A stretch of DNA of 64,000 bases from Auanema rhodensis (taxonomy: Eukaryota; Nematoda; Chromadorea; Rhabditida; Rhabditidae): positions 9,796,001 to 9,860,000 of the forward strand of contig OZ059898.1 of NCBI GenBank assembly GCA_964057225.1, given 5' to 3'. Both the position numbers and the translations under genes were made by a program. Under the pieces are notes generated by a model. It worked only from the letters and a program-made list of their open reading frames with translations. It was not told the origin of the DNA and ran no database searches. Shown here piece by piece: positions 9,599 to 18,955 of this stretch. Numbering within the stretch: the first letter of the stretch is position 1; every line of letters starts with the position of its first letter.

Positions 9599-12500
9599 AT
9601 GTCACTCCTTTTTGTCAATCATATCAAACAATCTAACCAGTTTCTTGGAGAACTGCTTACACGATACGAGATGGAAGTGAAGGACCTTCCTGGTATTCTG
9701 GTAGATTGCGACTTCCACACTGAGGAAGAAGAGGAAACCCTCTCTTGCCTTATCATTCGCTGGACAAAAGTCCAACACCAATTCAAAGAATCGTTGAAAA
9801 ATCATCAAGATAACGAGAAAAAATTCCAAAAATTTTACGAAGCATCAGACAAAACGCTTCGTAAAGCATTAGACGAACAGTACATCGCCTTCACATCCGA
9901 TGAAGACTTTGAACCCAACATTAAAAAGGTTCAAAACGCCATTATTGAGCTTGACGAACACATCATGAAAGCCGAACGCATACTTAGAAAGCTGAGAAAA
10001 ACGCTTCATAAGAATGAATCTGAGCACAACAGCAATTGCTCAACAGAAAACAATGAAACAGAAAACAAATCGAATGATCAATTTCTGGAAATTATCAAGT
10101 CATTCCTACACATCCAACAAACTAGCATCCAAAAACCAGCGATGTCGCTACCTACATTTGATGGCAAACCAGAGAACTTCAAATCATTCTGGGGCCGTTT
10201 TGATAGACTTGTTCATGATAATGAACAGTTTACAACCTTAGAAAAGGTAAACCTACTCTGTGAAAGCCTCAAAGGCGATTCACAAATAGCAATCAGAGGA
10301 ATAGAACCCTCTGCTCAAAATTATGAGCTCATGCGTGAAGCATTAGTTTCTGAATTTGGAGACTATTCGTCGGATATCAACTCTCTTTTAACACAACTAC
10401 GTAATTTGAGATTTGCAAGCAATAATGCAAAATCATGTAAAGAAACATTTGGGGAAACCAAGGCACTTATCAGGCAAATTGAAGCAGCCGGAGCTACAGT
10501 ATCCCGCGAAATGTGTACCGCGATGATTCTCAACAAATTCCCATACCACATCGTGGAAGACATTCTAATTTATCCAAACAACTACCATTCCACTAAAGAA
10601 ATGCTGACAGCTGTAGACCACAAAATCTATTCCTTTTTTCTAAAAGAACAAACAAGAAATAGTCATGAACAAAAGTTTCGAAATCCCAAAGAGAATGTCA
10701 CATCTGTAGCACATAAAGAAAACTCCGTAGAACAACGGAAAACCCAAACTTGGCCATGTGTTTTCTGCGACTCATCCAAACATCGCTTTTATCATTGCAC
10801 CACATTTGAAACACCAGAGAAAAGAAGACACCGCATCCGCGGAAAGGCCATCTGTTGGATTTGTTTTTCCGAGAAACACAAAAGTTCCGAATGCAGAAAA
10901 CAAAAATGTCGAAATTGCCAAGGAGACCATAATTCCTCCTTGTGCTCACAAGGAAGAAAAAACGTGCAAAATATCCAAAAAGATAAAGAAACTCCCACAA
11001 TTAAAAAAGATCAGGCTTTACTGATCACCACAGAAGAATTATTGAATAAAAAAACAACAGAATATAAACAAGAATCTGACACTAATAATCGAATCCCTAC
11101 TGAGGCACTTAATGCACCAGTATCGCTTAATCACATTGCCGACACACATAATATTGAAGAAAGTCAAGTAATATTACGAACAGCAATGGCGAACATATAC
11201 AACCACAATAGTAAAAAATATGAGCAAGTACGCATGCTCATAGATGAAGGATCCATGAGATCTTTTATATCCAAGGACTTATCCACTAAGTTAGGATTGC
11301 CCATCCTTGGTTCTCAAAAGAAAACCTTTTACGGTATCGGAGCATTGTCCGAAACGCACGAAGTTCAGGACGTAAAGGTAATTATTGGAACCTCAAGTGG
11401 ATCCCTTATCGTAACAAAACTATTCACCAAACCCATGTTAACCACACCCATACGTTGTCCAAAACTATCTAAAGAAGACTTGAAATTTATAAAGACAAGA
11501 AAAATAAAATTAACCAATCCACAAACAAACGGAGAATCATTTACTCCGGATATACTGATAGGTATGGATAGATACAAACTGTTCATGCATTTAAACGAAG
11601 AAACCGAACTCCCTTCACGTATGAGATTGAAAAATTCGGTATTCGGCCACATGATACATGGAGAAGCTCCTCTTCCCGATGATAATACACAACAAGAAGT
11701 AATATTATGCTCTACAGTAGAAGAAATAACAAAAGAAACCTCTCATAAAGAACTCCTCACTAATCTGTTTGAACTGGATTCTATCGGCATCAATACAGAA
11801 AATGCCAAAGCAGACCGCACTATTGATTACTATGAAGAATACTCAAAAGATATAAAAATTGAGAACAACCGCATTATTGCACCGTTCCCGTTAGAAAATA
11901 ACTTCAAAAATCTTAAAAACAACAAAATGCCCGCGTACCATAGATTCGTATCCCTATGGCGAAAGTTACTGCACAATCCAGAAATGCTCTCACACTATAC
12001 TACAACCATTGAAAGTTACCTCAAAGATAACATTGTCGAACAAATTCCCAACAATCACCAGGAGCCTTTAGAGTTTTATATGCCCCACCATGGGGTTTGG
12101 AAGCCCAGCAAGGCTAACCCTCTCAGAATCGTTTTTGACGCCTCCGCTAAACAGAAAGACAGCCCATCGTTGAATGAGATAATACACACAGGACGATCAT
12201 TTATCACATATATACACGACATCATGATCTCCTGCAGAACAAGACCAATATTAATAACATGCGATATCAAAGCCGCATTTTTACAAATACAACTGACAGA
12301 GAATCACAAAAATCTGTGCAAATTCTTTTGGATAAAAAACAAAGAATACCCAATATCTCACAATAATATCATAACCCTTCGATTCAACAGATTACCGTTC
12401 GGTATCACTGCATCCCCCAGCGTATTGAACATGGGCATAAAATGGTTCTTAGAATCAAAAGTAGACAACCCATTAGCTATGGAAATACTGAACAACTTAT

Positions 12501-13036
12501 ACGTTGACAATATCATTCTTACAGCAAATACAACAGCAGAAGCTATAAAGAAATGTAAAGAAACCCAAAAACTATTTACAGAAATAAACATGCATGTTCG
12601 CGAATTCTTGTCAAACGACGAACAAGTAATACAGAACCTTCCTGAAGAAGACAGATATCCGAACATGACAACCAAAATACTTGGCATATCTTTTAATAAA
12701 GAACACGACTCCTTCATTATCCCAATAAAAATAACAACGACTCACACAAGTTACACCAAGAGAATTCTACTCAGTCAGCTACACTCAATATTTGATCCCA
12801 TTGGATTAGCAGCACCATTACTGTTACCTCTCAAACTTATCTTGCGAGAAATCATAAACACAAAATTATCATGGGACCAACCCATTGAATCAGATAATAT
12901 CAAACAATGGGAACAACATATTAATCACATTAACAATCAGCAATTGACCATGAAAAGATATTTTAAATTCTCTGTTGTTCATATTTCCAAACAAACGAGC
13001 AGATTAGTTCTCTGCTCAACGGTAAATCCCGCATAG
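9599..13036 (+). CDS. BEL/Pao Gag-protease-RT polyprotein (copy 1)
   Basis: 1145 residues. About 1-150 is charged and helical. About 180-340 is the Pao-type Gag core (LPTFDGKPENFKSFW). About 387-448 holds three zinc-knuckle clusters. The retropepsin motif is D549-E-G-S, a known BEL variant of DSG/DTG. RT motifs are RIVFDASAK, catalytic D889 (CDIKAAFLQIQ), LPFGITASPSVLN and Y968-V-D-N971. The Pao peptidase/RNase H connection follows (SQLHSIFDPIGLAAP). The frame ends inside RNase H, and the usual first-Asp block (DAS followed by AYGA) of the Pao RNase H is not visible. The downstream frame continues the domain. ATG 9599 fits because the Gag N-terminus follows at once. Copies 2 and 3 carry E, L and N where this copy has K (SSKH), S and K. 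Confidence 0.9.
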   Translation: MSLLFVNHIKQSNQFLGELLTRYEMEVKDLPGILVDCDFHTEEEEETLSCLIIRWTKVQHQFKESLKNHQDNEKKFQKFYEASDKTLRKALDEQYIAFTSDEDFEPNIKKVQNAIIELDEHIMKAERILRKLRKTLHKNESEHNSNCSTENNETENKSNDQFLEIIKSFLHIQQTSIQKPAMSLPTFDGKPENFKSFWGRFDRLVHDNEQFTTLEKVNLLCESLKGDSQIAIRGIEPSAQNYELMREALVSEFGDYSSDINSLLTQLRNLRFASNNAKSCKETFGETKALIRQIEAAGATVSREMCTAMILNKFPYHIVEDILIYPNNYHSTKEMLTAVDHKIYSFFLKEQTRNSHEQKFRNPKENVTSVAHKENSVEQRKTQTWPCVFCDSSKHRFYHCTTFETPEKRRHRIRGKAICWICFSEKHKSSECRKQKCRNCQGDHNSSLCSQGRKNVQNIQKDKETPTIKKDQALLITTEELLNKKTTEYKQESDTNNRIPTEALNAPVSLNHIADTHNIEESQVILRTAMANIYNHNSKKYEQVRMLIDEGSMRSFISKDLSTKLGLPILGSQKKTFYGIGALSETHEVQDVKVIIGTSSGSLIVTKLFTKPMLTTPIRCPKLSKEDLKFIKTRKIKLTNPQTNGESFTPDILIGMDRYKLFMHLNEETELPSRMRLKNSVFGHMIHGEAPLPDDNTQQEVILCSTVEEITKETSHKELLTNLFELDSIGINTENAKADRTIDYYEEYSKDIKIENNRIIAPFPLENNFKNLKNNKMPAYHRFVSLWRKLLHNPEMLSHYTTTIESYLKDNIVEQIPNNHQEPLEFYMPHHGVWKPSKANPLRIVFDASAKQKDSPSLNEIIHTGRSFITYIHDIMISCRTRPILITCDIKAAFLQIQLTENHKNLCKFFWIKNKEYPISHNNIITLRFNRLPFGITASPSVLNMGIKWFLESKVDNPLAMEILNNLYVDNIILTANTTAEAIKKCKETQKLFTEINMHVREFLSNDEQVIQNLPEEDRYPNMTTKILGISFNKEHDSFIIPIKITTTHTSYTKRILLSQLHSIFDPIGLAAPLLLPLKLILREIINTKLSWDQPIESDNIKQWEQHINHINNQQLTMKRYFKFSVVHISKQTSRLVLCSTVNPA

Positions 13037-13098
13037 CACCCAAAAATAAGACCACAATTCCTCGATTAGAATTATTAGCCATCCGCTTAGCAGTACGA

Positions 13099-16000
13099 AT
13101 GGCATTAGCTATTGTAACCATATGCCCGAAAGTGGCAAAAGTCAACATTGTAAGCGATAGCAACATCGCGCTATCATGGATTATTTCTCTAAAATCCCTC
13201 CCACTGTTCATTAAAAATCAAACAAACATTATAAATAAACAGCTACACCAAATCAAACAAGTATGTTGCAATGTAGAATTACATCATGTACAAACCTCGT
13301 ACAATACTGCAGACATCGGATCCCGAGGTGCAGACATCGAGAAACTACAAGATTCCGACTGGATAAAGGGTCCACATTGGTTAACTAAACTTTCCGCTCA
13401 TAACCCTCTGACATCATTCGGCTCGCCTAAGAACTCTAACAGGAATAACGCAGAATCAGAATCGGAGCATCACAATGTGGTCCACATAATTATAGACAAT
13501 CTTCCAACCAATGATATTTGGAACATTCGTGAAAACTATGATGATGTGATCAAAACAATGACAACCGTAGGAAAATTATTCAAAAAATGGTTTCTTAAAG
13601 TCCATCCTAACAACGCCAACAAGTTGCAAAAAATAAAACATCTCACATCAACAGACACGAATACTGTTGAAGACATCAACATAATTGAAAAAATTTTGAA
13701 GAGTAACAGCCAATCTAATATGAGCCTCGATGAGCTACAGCAAAGAAATATAAATTTAAAATTCTTCAAAGATACATGGGACATTTATCGCGTAAGAAGT
13801 CGTTTGCAAAATACTCTTCTTCCCGAAGAGACAAAAAACCCTATATTCCTTCTCAAAACAAACCCCATAGTTAAAAAACTGATCAACAAAATACACAAAG
13901 ATAATAATCATCAAGGCAAAAATTTCACGCTTATTCAACTCAGACAAAAGTTCTATATACCAAAAATAACCGGAGTCATTAAGCAAACATTGAAAAACTG
14001 TGTGACATGTAAAAGATTTCAATCACATCCTTATGAATTACCAGATATGCCATCGCTACCAAAAGACAGAGCAATTCTTACAAGAGCATTCTTTTCAACA
14101 GGGTGTGATCTTATGGGCCCCTTCACCCTTCGAAATGGGTCTAAAGTCCATATTTGTCTGTTTACATGCATGACAACTAGAGCGGTTCACTTAGAGGTAG
14201 TCACCAATCAATCCACAGTTGCCTTTATGAATGCATTTAATAGATTTATTTCACGCAGAGGTACTCCAGAAATTATGCGCAGTGACTGCGCAGGAAACTT
14301 TATTCTGAGCTCAAAAATATTAGAAACCCTTGAAAAAACCTCGGATTACAATGAAAGTAGCATACTAAACACATTAGCTCAAAGAAAAATTAAATGGATA
14401 TACAACACTCCGCTATCTCCTTGGAAAGGAGGTTGTTGGGAACGCTTAGTAGGTGTCACCAAATCATCCCTCAAAAAATGCTTCGTTCCTAGTCAAATGT
14501 CACTAGATGATTTACACACAGCTATTGTAAAAATAGAAGCCATAATTAATACACGCCCACTCACTCATCCACACCCAGATAATTTAGATGCCTTACCCAT
14601 AAGACCAATTGATTTTTTAACATCAGCAATAAAGTTTTCATTACCAGAAAACAATGATAACACTCATATATTCGATATTCACAGCGATATCCAAACGATT
14701 CAATCGACAGAACAAGCGCTAGAAGCTCTTCAGTTATCAGAAGACTCAGCGTCTAAATTCTGGACACGTTTCCAGGAGGAGTATCTAACTAGTTTAAAAG
14801 ACATTTTCAAACATAAAAACAAGAGAAAAAATCACACAAATCTCTTTCCTCACAAGGATGAAATAGTAATAATACAAAACGACATGTCGCCACGAGGAAC
14901 ATGGAAACTAGGTCGCATTATTGAAACAATTACTAGTTCAGATGGCAACATACGTTCAGCAAAAGTTGCAACAAGCAACGGAAACATAATTACTCGATCC
15001 ATCAATCAGCTCTATCCACTAGAGATAAGATGCAACACTAGCAACAACAAAATCATAGAAGACAACTCACACATAGTCCAAGAAAATAATAGCTCAACAG
15101 ATAGAATAGCACATACTGATACCGTATTAGACAACATACACTCCGATCATCATATAGAACATACAGATGAAACAATACATGAGAACAATAACATAAATGA
15201 TAGCAACCATAATTACGATATTGCATATGAATCAGACAACTCTCAACATGATAATACATACACTCCAGAAACAGAGAATAATGAGGATGCAACAAACGAT
15301 CGACCTCAAAATAAAACAAAACTATCATCAGTGAAAACAGCAAAATATACAGAACAAGATGAGGTCACTGAGAAGGAAAATATAAAAGCCTTCCCACTAA
15401 AAATGTCCTATGCCACACACCAAAGAAAAAATAAAATAAACCCAAAAATAGCAGCTGACATAATGAAAGCCCTTTCATTACCGATTATAATTACTTCGAC
15501 ATATGCCGAAGAAATCAATAGTTGCAAGGACTCTAACATGTTCACCACAAAACTTATAGCGAATCCTCATTGCTCCCCAGAAATGGCAACATGGACAGTG
15601 CTAATAACCATTATGGCAGTTACCCTCATAGTCTCTTGTCTATGCCGCATGGGCTACAGCCAATATAGATATAAGACATGGTCCAAAAACACTCAAACCA
15701 TGCTCAACATCATGAAATTAAAACATAAAACAATCTCCGAACAAGAAGATCATGAAACTGATCAAAAAATAACAGAAGACCACAATGATACGTTGCAATT
15801 AAAACAAACGAACACACAAGACGCTAATATTGTGGATCATGAAACCTTTCAAAAGCATATTTACCCTATTTTAAACCATACGAGAAAGCCACCAAAATTC
15901 TCTCTCTTTACTAGAGGGTCGCAAACATCTTTACCATCGTTACTGGCAATCATCTTGGCTTTATGTATTGGAAGCTGCAGTTCATGTTCCGATGTTCATG

Positions 16001-17475
16001 TTCAACACTTCGTTAACATACGATGCGATGACAACTTAGCTTGTTATCACGAATACAGTCAAGATATCATATTTTCTCCCGGAACAAAACAATTATGCAT
16101 TACCATAACGCATTCTAATCATGAAATTGGTCAATTTAAAATAACTAAACTATATACTGAACATGTCTGCCAAAAGAATACTAGATACTTCACTAGACAG
16201 ACAATCGTCAACATATTGAGCATATTACGATGCCGTCACCGGGGCTCGTGTGACGGAACATGTGAAACTAACTCGCTCCATAATAAAATCGAGGAACTAC
16301 AACCATATACGTTCCCTTCACAATCAGGTTGCTTCACATCGTCAGCGAGATTTTACACATGTCCTATGATTTGGACAGATCCTTGTCTTTTCTACAAAAT
16401 AGAGCATATACCCGTCACTGAGGAAGTATACGAAGTCTATACTTGTGATAGTTGGTCCACCCAAACCGTATTTAATATAGAAACAACATTACTCCAGCAA
16501 AAAAATAATTACAATATCACTCTACAACCTTACACGAAAAATCGTGAACAACTTTTCAATATAACAACGTTATCACAATCACAACCTCCTCCAGAAATGT
16601 ACACAAAATTATTTTTTTCCTCCAAAGAAAACACGTACATTACGGATATACACACAAAGGGAATAATTCAATGTGCAACAGAGGAAGCCGCATTAAAACA
16701 TTTTAATAACTGTACAGTATCCTCATTCTGCCCTTGCACATTCAATAGATTTGATGAAATAAAATGTAGGTGTGATACCCCTACTTTTGAAAAAATGTCC
16801 AATACATCAGACATAAAATCTCCTAACCAAAACTTTAAAACTAAAGATAACACGTTATCATTCTCTACGAATTTAGACGAAAATTTAGTTACGGTCGATT
16901 CATCCCTATTCTTAAACTCAGTGATTTTCTCCAACAATTTGCCTTGCGCACCTGCCCTGACAAAACTATCAGGTTGCTACTCCTGCGGGCAGGGTGCATT
17001 CGCAGAATTCCAATGCCTTACGGCAGAAGAAACATGGATTTCTATCGAATGTCAAAAAGAAGTATTCATGATAAAATGCTCTCCAAAAGTAGCAATCACA
17101 AAAGTAACAATGAAAAGAGAAAATTCTCAGATTGATGAATTATGCTATACCACATGCGACAATAAAAAAATTAAGATCATTATTAAAGGAATATTACATC
17201 ACATAGCAAGCATAGATGAAATAAACGAAAGTGACTCAAGTAAGGGTACAGAATCCAAATCCATTGACTTCGCTCCAATCTTCAAGTTAATTTTATCAAA
17301 GTTGGGAATCATATTGATAGGCGTTGCAATAACCGCCACCATAGGATATGTGGCATGTACACCCATCATGTACTGTGTAGTTTTGAATACAGTCTTAACC
17401 ACACAATGGATAGCTACCAGGATATTCACACTGTGGATAAAATCAAAAGCCTTATTTCGGGATCAAAGATTTTAA
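13099..17475 (+). CDS. BEL/Pao RNase H tail-integrase-envelope polyprotein (copy 1)
   Basis: 1458 residues counted from an internal Met. The frame is actually open from 12967 and encodes the RNase H block KSRIAPK...TIPRLELLA before that Met, so the true N-terminus is fused to the preceding frame or is lost. RNase H third Asp is D20 (VSDSNIALSWI). Integrase has an HHCC finger (H266, H271, C301, C304), core D337, D396, E448 and a DUF5641-like C-terminus (about 600-665). An Asn/Asp/His-rich linker follows, then a membrane span near 835-855. A signal-like hydrophobic stretch lies near 942-960, then a Cys-rich ectodomain with RCRHRGSCDGTC and G1292-CYSCGQGA, typical of phlebovirus Gc (class II fusion) domains in BEL elements. 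Terminal hydrophobic spans lie near 1395-1450. No stop separates pol from env. Confidence 0.88.
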   Translation: MALAIVTICPKVAKVNIVSDSNIALSWIISLKSLPLFIKNQTNIINKQLHQIKQVCCNVELHHVQTSYNTADIGSRGADIEKLQDSDWIKGPHWLTKLSAHNPLTSFGSPKNSNRNNAESESEHHNVVHIIIDNLPTNDIWNIRENYDDVIKTMTTVGKLFKKWFLKVHPNNANKLQKIKHLTSTDTNTVEDINIIEKILKSNSQSNMSLDELQQRNINLKFFKDTWDIYRVRSRLQNTLLPEETKNPIFLLKTNPIVKKLINKIHKDNNHQGKNFTLIQLRQKFYIPKITGVIKQTLKNCVTCKRFQSHPYELPDMPSLPKDRAILTRAFFSTGCDLMGPFTLRNGSKVHICLFTCMTTRAVHLEVVTNQSTVAFMNAFNRFISRRGTPEIMRSDCAGNFILSSKILETLEKTSDYNESSILNTLAQRKIKWIYNTPLSPWKGGCWERLVGVTKSSLKKCFVPSQMSLDDLHTAIVKIEAIINTRPLTHPHPDNLDALPIRPIDFLTSAIKFSLPENNDNTHIFDIHSDIQTIQSTEQALEALQLSEDSASKFWTRFQEEYLTSLKDIFKHKNKRKNHTNLFPHKDEIVIIQNDMSPRGTWKLGRIIETITSSDGNIRSAKVATSNGNIITRSINQLYPLEIRCNTSNNKIIEDNSHIVQENNSSTDRIAHTDTVLDNIHSDHHIEHTDETIHENNNINDSNHNYDIAYESDNSQHDNTYTPETENNEDATNDRPQNKTKLSSVKTAKYTEQDEVTEKENIKAFPLKMSYATHQRKNKINPKIAADIMKALSLPIIITSTYAEEINSCKDSNMFTTKLIANPHCSPEMATWTVLITIMAVTLIVSCLCRMGYSQYRYKTWSKNTQTMLNIMKLKHKTISEQEDHETDQKITEDHNDTLQLKQTNTQDANIVDHETFQKHIYPILNHTRKPPKFSLFTRGSQTSLPSLLAIILALCIGSCSSCSDVHVQHFVNIRCDDNLACYHEYSQDIIFSPGTKQLCITITHSNHEIGQFKITKLYTEHVCQKNTRYFTRQTIVNILSILRCRHRGSCDGTCETNSLHNKIEELQPYTFPSQSGCFTSSARFYTCPMIWTDPCLFYKIEHIPVTEEVYEVYTCDSWSTQTVFNIETTLLQQKNNYNITLQPYTKNREQLFNITTLSQSQPPPEMYTKLFFSSKENTYITDIHTKGIIQCATEEAALKHFNNCTVSSFCPCTFNRFDEIKCRCDTPTFEKMSNTSDIKSPNQNFKTKDNTLSFSTNLDENLVTVDSSLFLNSVIFSNNLPCAPALTKLSGCYSCGQGAFAEFQCLTAEETWISIECQKEVFMIKCSPKVAITKVTMKRENSQIDELCYTTCDNKKIKIIIKGILHHIASIDEINESDSSKGTESKSIDFAPIFKLILSKLGIILIGVAITATIGYVACTPIMYCVVLNTVLTTQWIATRIFTLWIKSKALFRDQRF

Positions 17476-17771
17476 AAGCATAAGAGAAGAATTTCTTGTG
17501 GAGATTAAATTTAAAATTAAAAATTGAAATAATAATGAAACAAAAGAAAAAGAAAGCATTATGTACGAATATAACCATTGTAATAAAACAATATCATTGT
17601 TTTTCTTTCTTTTCAATTTATGGTAGTATCAAGTTTCTTTTATCCAACTCAGTTACATAACACATAACCTTTTGTACAGGCTCTAAAATTTATTGTATCT
17701 GTAACAAGATAACCTAAACACACCATTGTACAATAAACTAATAGATGTTAATCAGCGTTTAAAGTCCAGAT
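17476..17771 (+). other. BEL post-env untranslated segment (copy 1)
   Basis: AT-rich spacer between the env stop and the accessory zinc-knuckle ORF. No ORF. A CTAAAATTTATTG stretch near 17682 and repeated AATAAA-like strings are present, but a functional poly(A) site here is unproven. An unseen splice acceptor would be needed to express the next ORF from a subgenomic RNA. Confidence 0.5.
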
Positions 17772-18284
17772 GTGAACATGTATATAAGGATGCAGCTCAT
17801 GTTTCTCCTATATTCCATGAAAATGGAAGATATTGTCTCGAATATAATTGAGAATGCTTCCTTTGAGGAAGAGCTCAAAAAATATTCCCATCTACCTAAC
17901 ACTGCTGCCAATCTGAGGCAACTAATTGTGCTTGAAAAGAGGCTCTACGAGCACCTAGCTAGCGCGGTGAACCATCTATCCGAACGACTGGACAATATTC
18001 AACATTCGTTAAATCTGAAACTAGACAATTTGACCATTCAGACTGCTCCTAAAGCTTCATGTGTATTCTGCAATAAACCGACAGCTGATGGGCACCGTAC
18101 TGCGGCCTGTCCGATTTATCCTTCCTCACCGGAACGCACTCTCCGTCTTCATGAACTGGGGTTATGCATCAGATGTTTGAATCAAAAACATCCAGCGATT
18201 TGCGAGGTATCCTGCTATAGATGTAAGGCGGATACGCATCATGGAGTGGTTTGTGGTGATATAAAACGTAAAAGACCTTTGTAG
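17772..18284 (+). CDS. BEL 3' accessory zinc-knuckle protein (copy 1)
   Basis: Identical in protein sequence (170 aa) to the ORFs at 8417 and 36515. A coiled-coil-like N-terminal half is followed by three Cys/His clusters of gag type (CVFC...C, CIRC...C, CYRC...HHGVVC). It lies about 300 bp after env and 30 bp before the LTR, in a slot where BEL elements normally have no gene. The knuckles differ from those of this element's own Gag (387-448 of the gag-pol frame), so it is not a simple internal duplication. It may be a captured Gag fragment from another element, used as an RNA-binding accessory factor. That role is inference. Confidence 0.7.
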   Translation: MNMYIRMQLMFLLYSMKMEDIVSNIIENASFEEELKKYSHLPNTAANLRQLIVLEKRLYEHLASAVNHLSERLDNIQHSLNLKLDNLTIQTAPKASCVFCNKPTADGHRTAACPIYPSSPERTLRLHELGLCIRCLNQKHPAICEVSCYRCKADTHHGVVCGDIKRKRPL

Positions 18285-18314
18285 GCCTTCTTCTCATTCC
18301 CGCATTGCCGGGAG

Positions 18315-18667
18315 TGTCGCGATAAGCGAGTGAGTTTGTATAAATTTTATCTTCAACAATTGTTTTATTTGTCTCTCCTGTTTTCTCCCTCTCTCTCTCT
18401 CTCTCTCTCTCTCCCCTTTCTTCTTTCTTGTAACTTCCTAAGTAATTTTTATCCATACCACATGTTGTGTTATACATGTGGCATGACTAACTCTTTGTTT
18501 CAGGCTGACGACCGCCCACGAGAAGAGATCAGTCTTACATTTTCAACGTTCGCAGTCAGTGATTTTATTCCGTGCTTGTCTTGTTAATTCATCAATAAAC
18601 CCTTTTCTACATATTCGCTTTGTGTTTTACTTCCAACCATACTATACACTTGTGGTATATCGCCACA
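18315..18667 (+). repeat. BEL LTR shared by copies 1 and 2
   Basis: 353 bp with the same ends and signals as the LTR at 8960. The length difference lies in the (CT)n tract. It closes copy 1 and opens copy 2 with no duplicated target sequence between them. Confidence 0.9.
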
Positions 18668-18670
18668 AAT

Positions 18671-18725
18671 TGGTGCATCGGCTAGTTTAGATCTTAGCCG
18701 CTTTAAGTCCCGCGTGGCAGGTGAG
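18671..18725 (+). promoter_or_regulatory. tRNA-Gly bipartite primer-binding region (copy 2)
   Basis: Same arrangement as in copy 1: 12-nt acceptor complement at 18671-18682 and anticodon-arm complement at 18709-18725. The rest of the leader to 18955 is A-rich and non-coding. Confidence 0.85.
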
Positions 18726-18955
18726 ATACAAGTCGAACCAAGCGTGTTTGTGCAAAAAACATACTTAATAAAAATCGTGGCGATCATAAGTCCACGTCAA
18801 GTCACACCAAACAGACTTGAACAATAAGCAAACTCTGAAATTAGAAACAGAGGTTTCAATTTCCTTACGTTCACATATACTGTGATCACCAAACAAACAA
18901 AGAAAAAAGAAAACAAAAAAGGAATATAAGCATTATTCCTACATCTACAACAAAA

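Noticed and set aside
12960..13036. Programmed -1 frameshift joining the two BEL frames
   Set aside because: A TTTTAAA string occurs near 12961, but it is out of phase for slippage and is followed by a stop in the other frame. No canonical heptamer lies in the open overlap.
18169..18477. Minus-strand frame with an Arg/Glu repeat
   Set aside because: The repeat is the translation of the (CT)n tract in the BEL LTR; the frame is antisense to the zinc-knuckle ORF.
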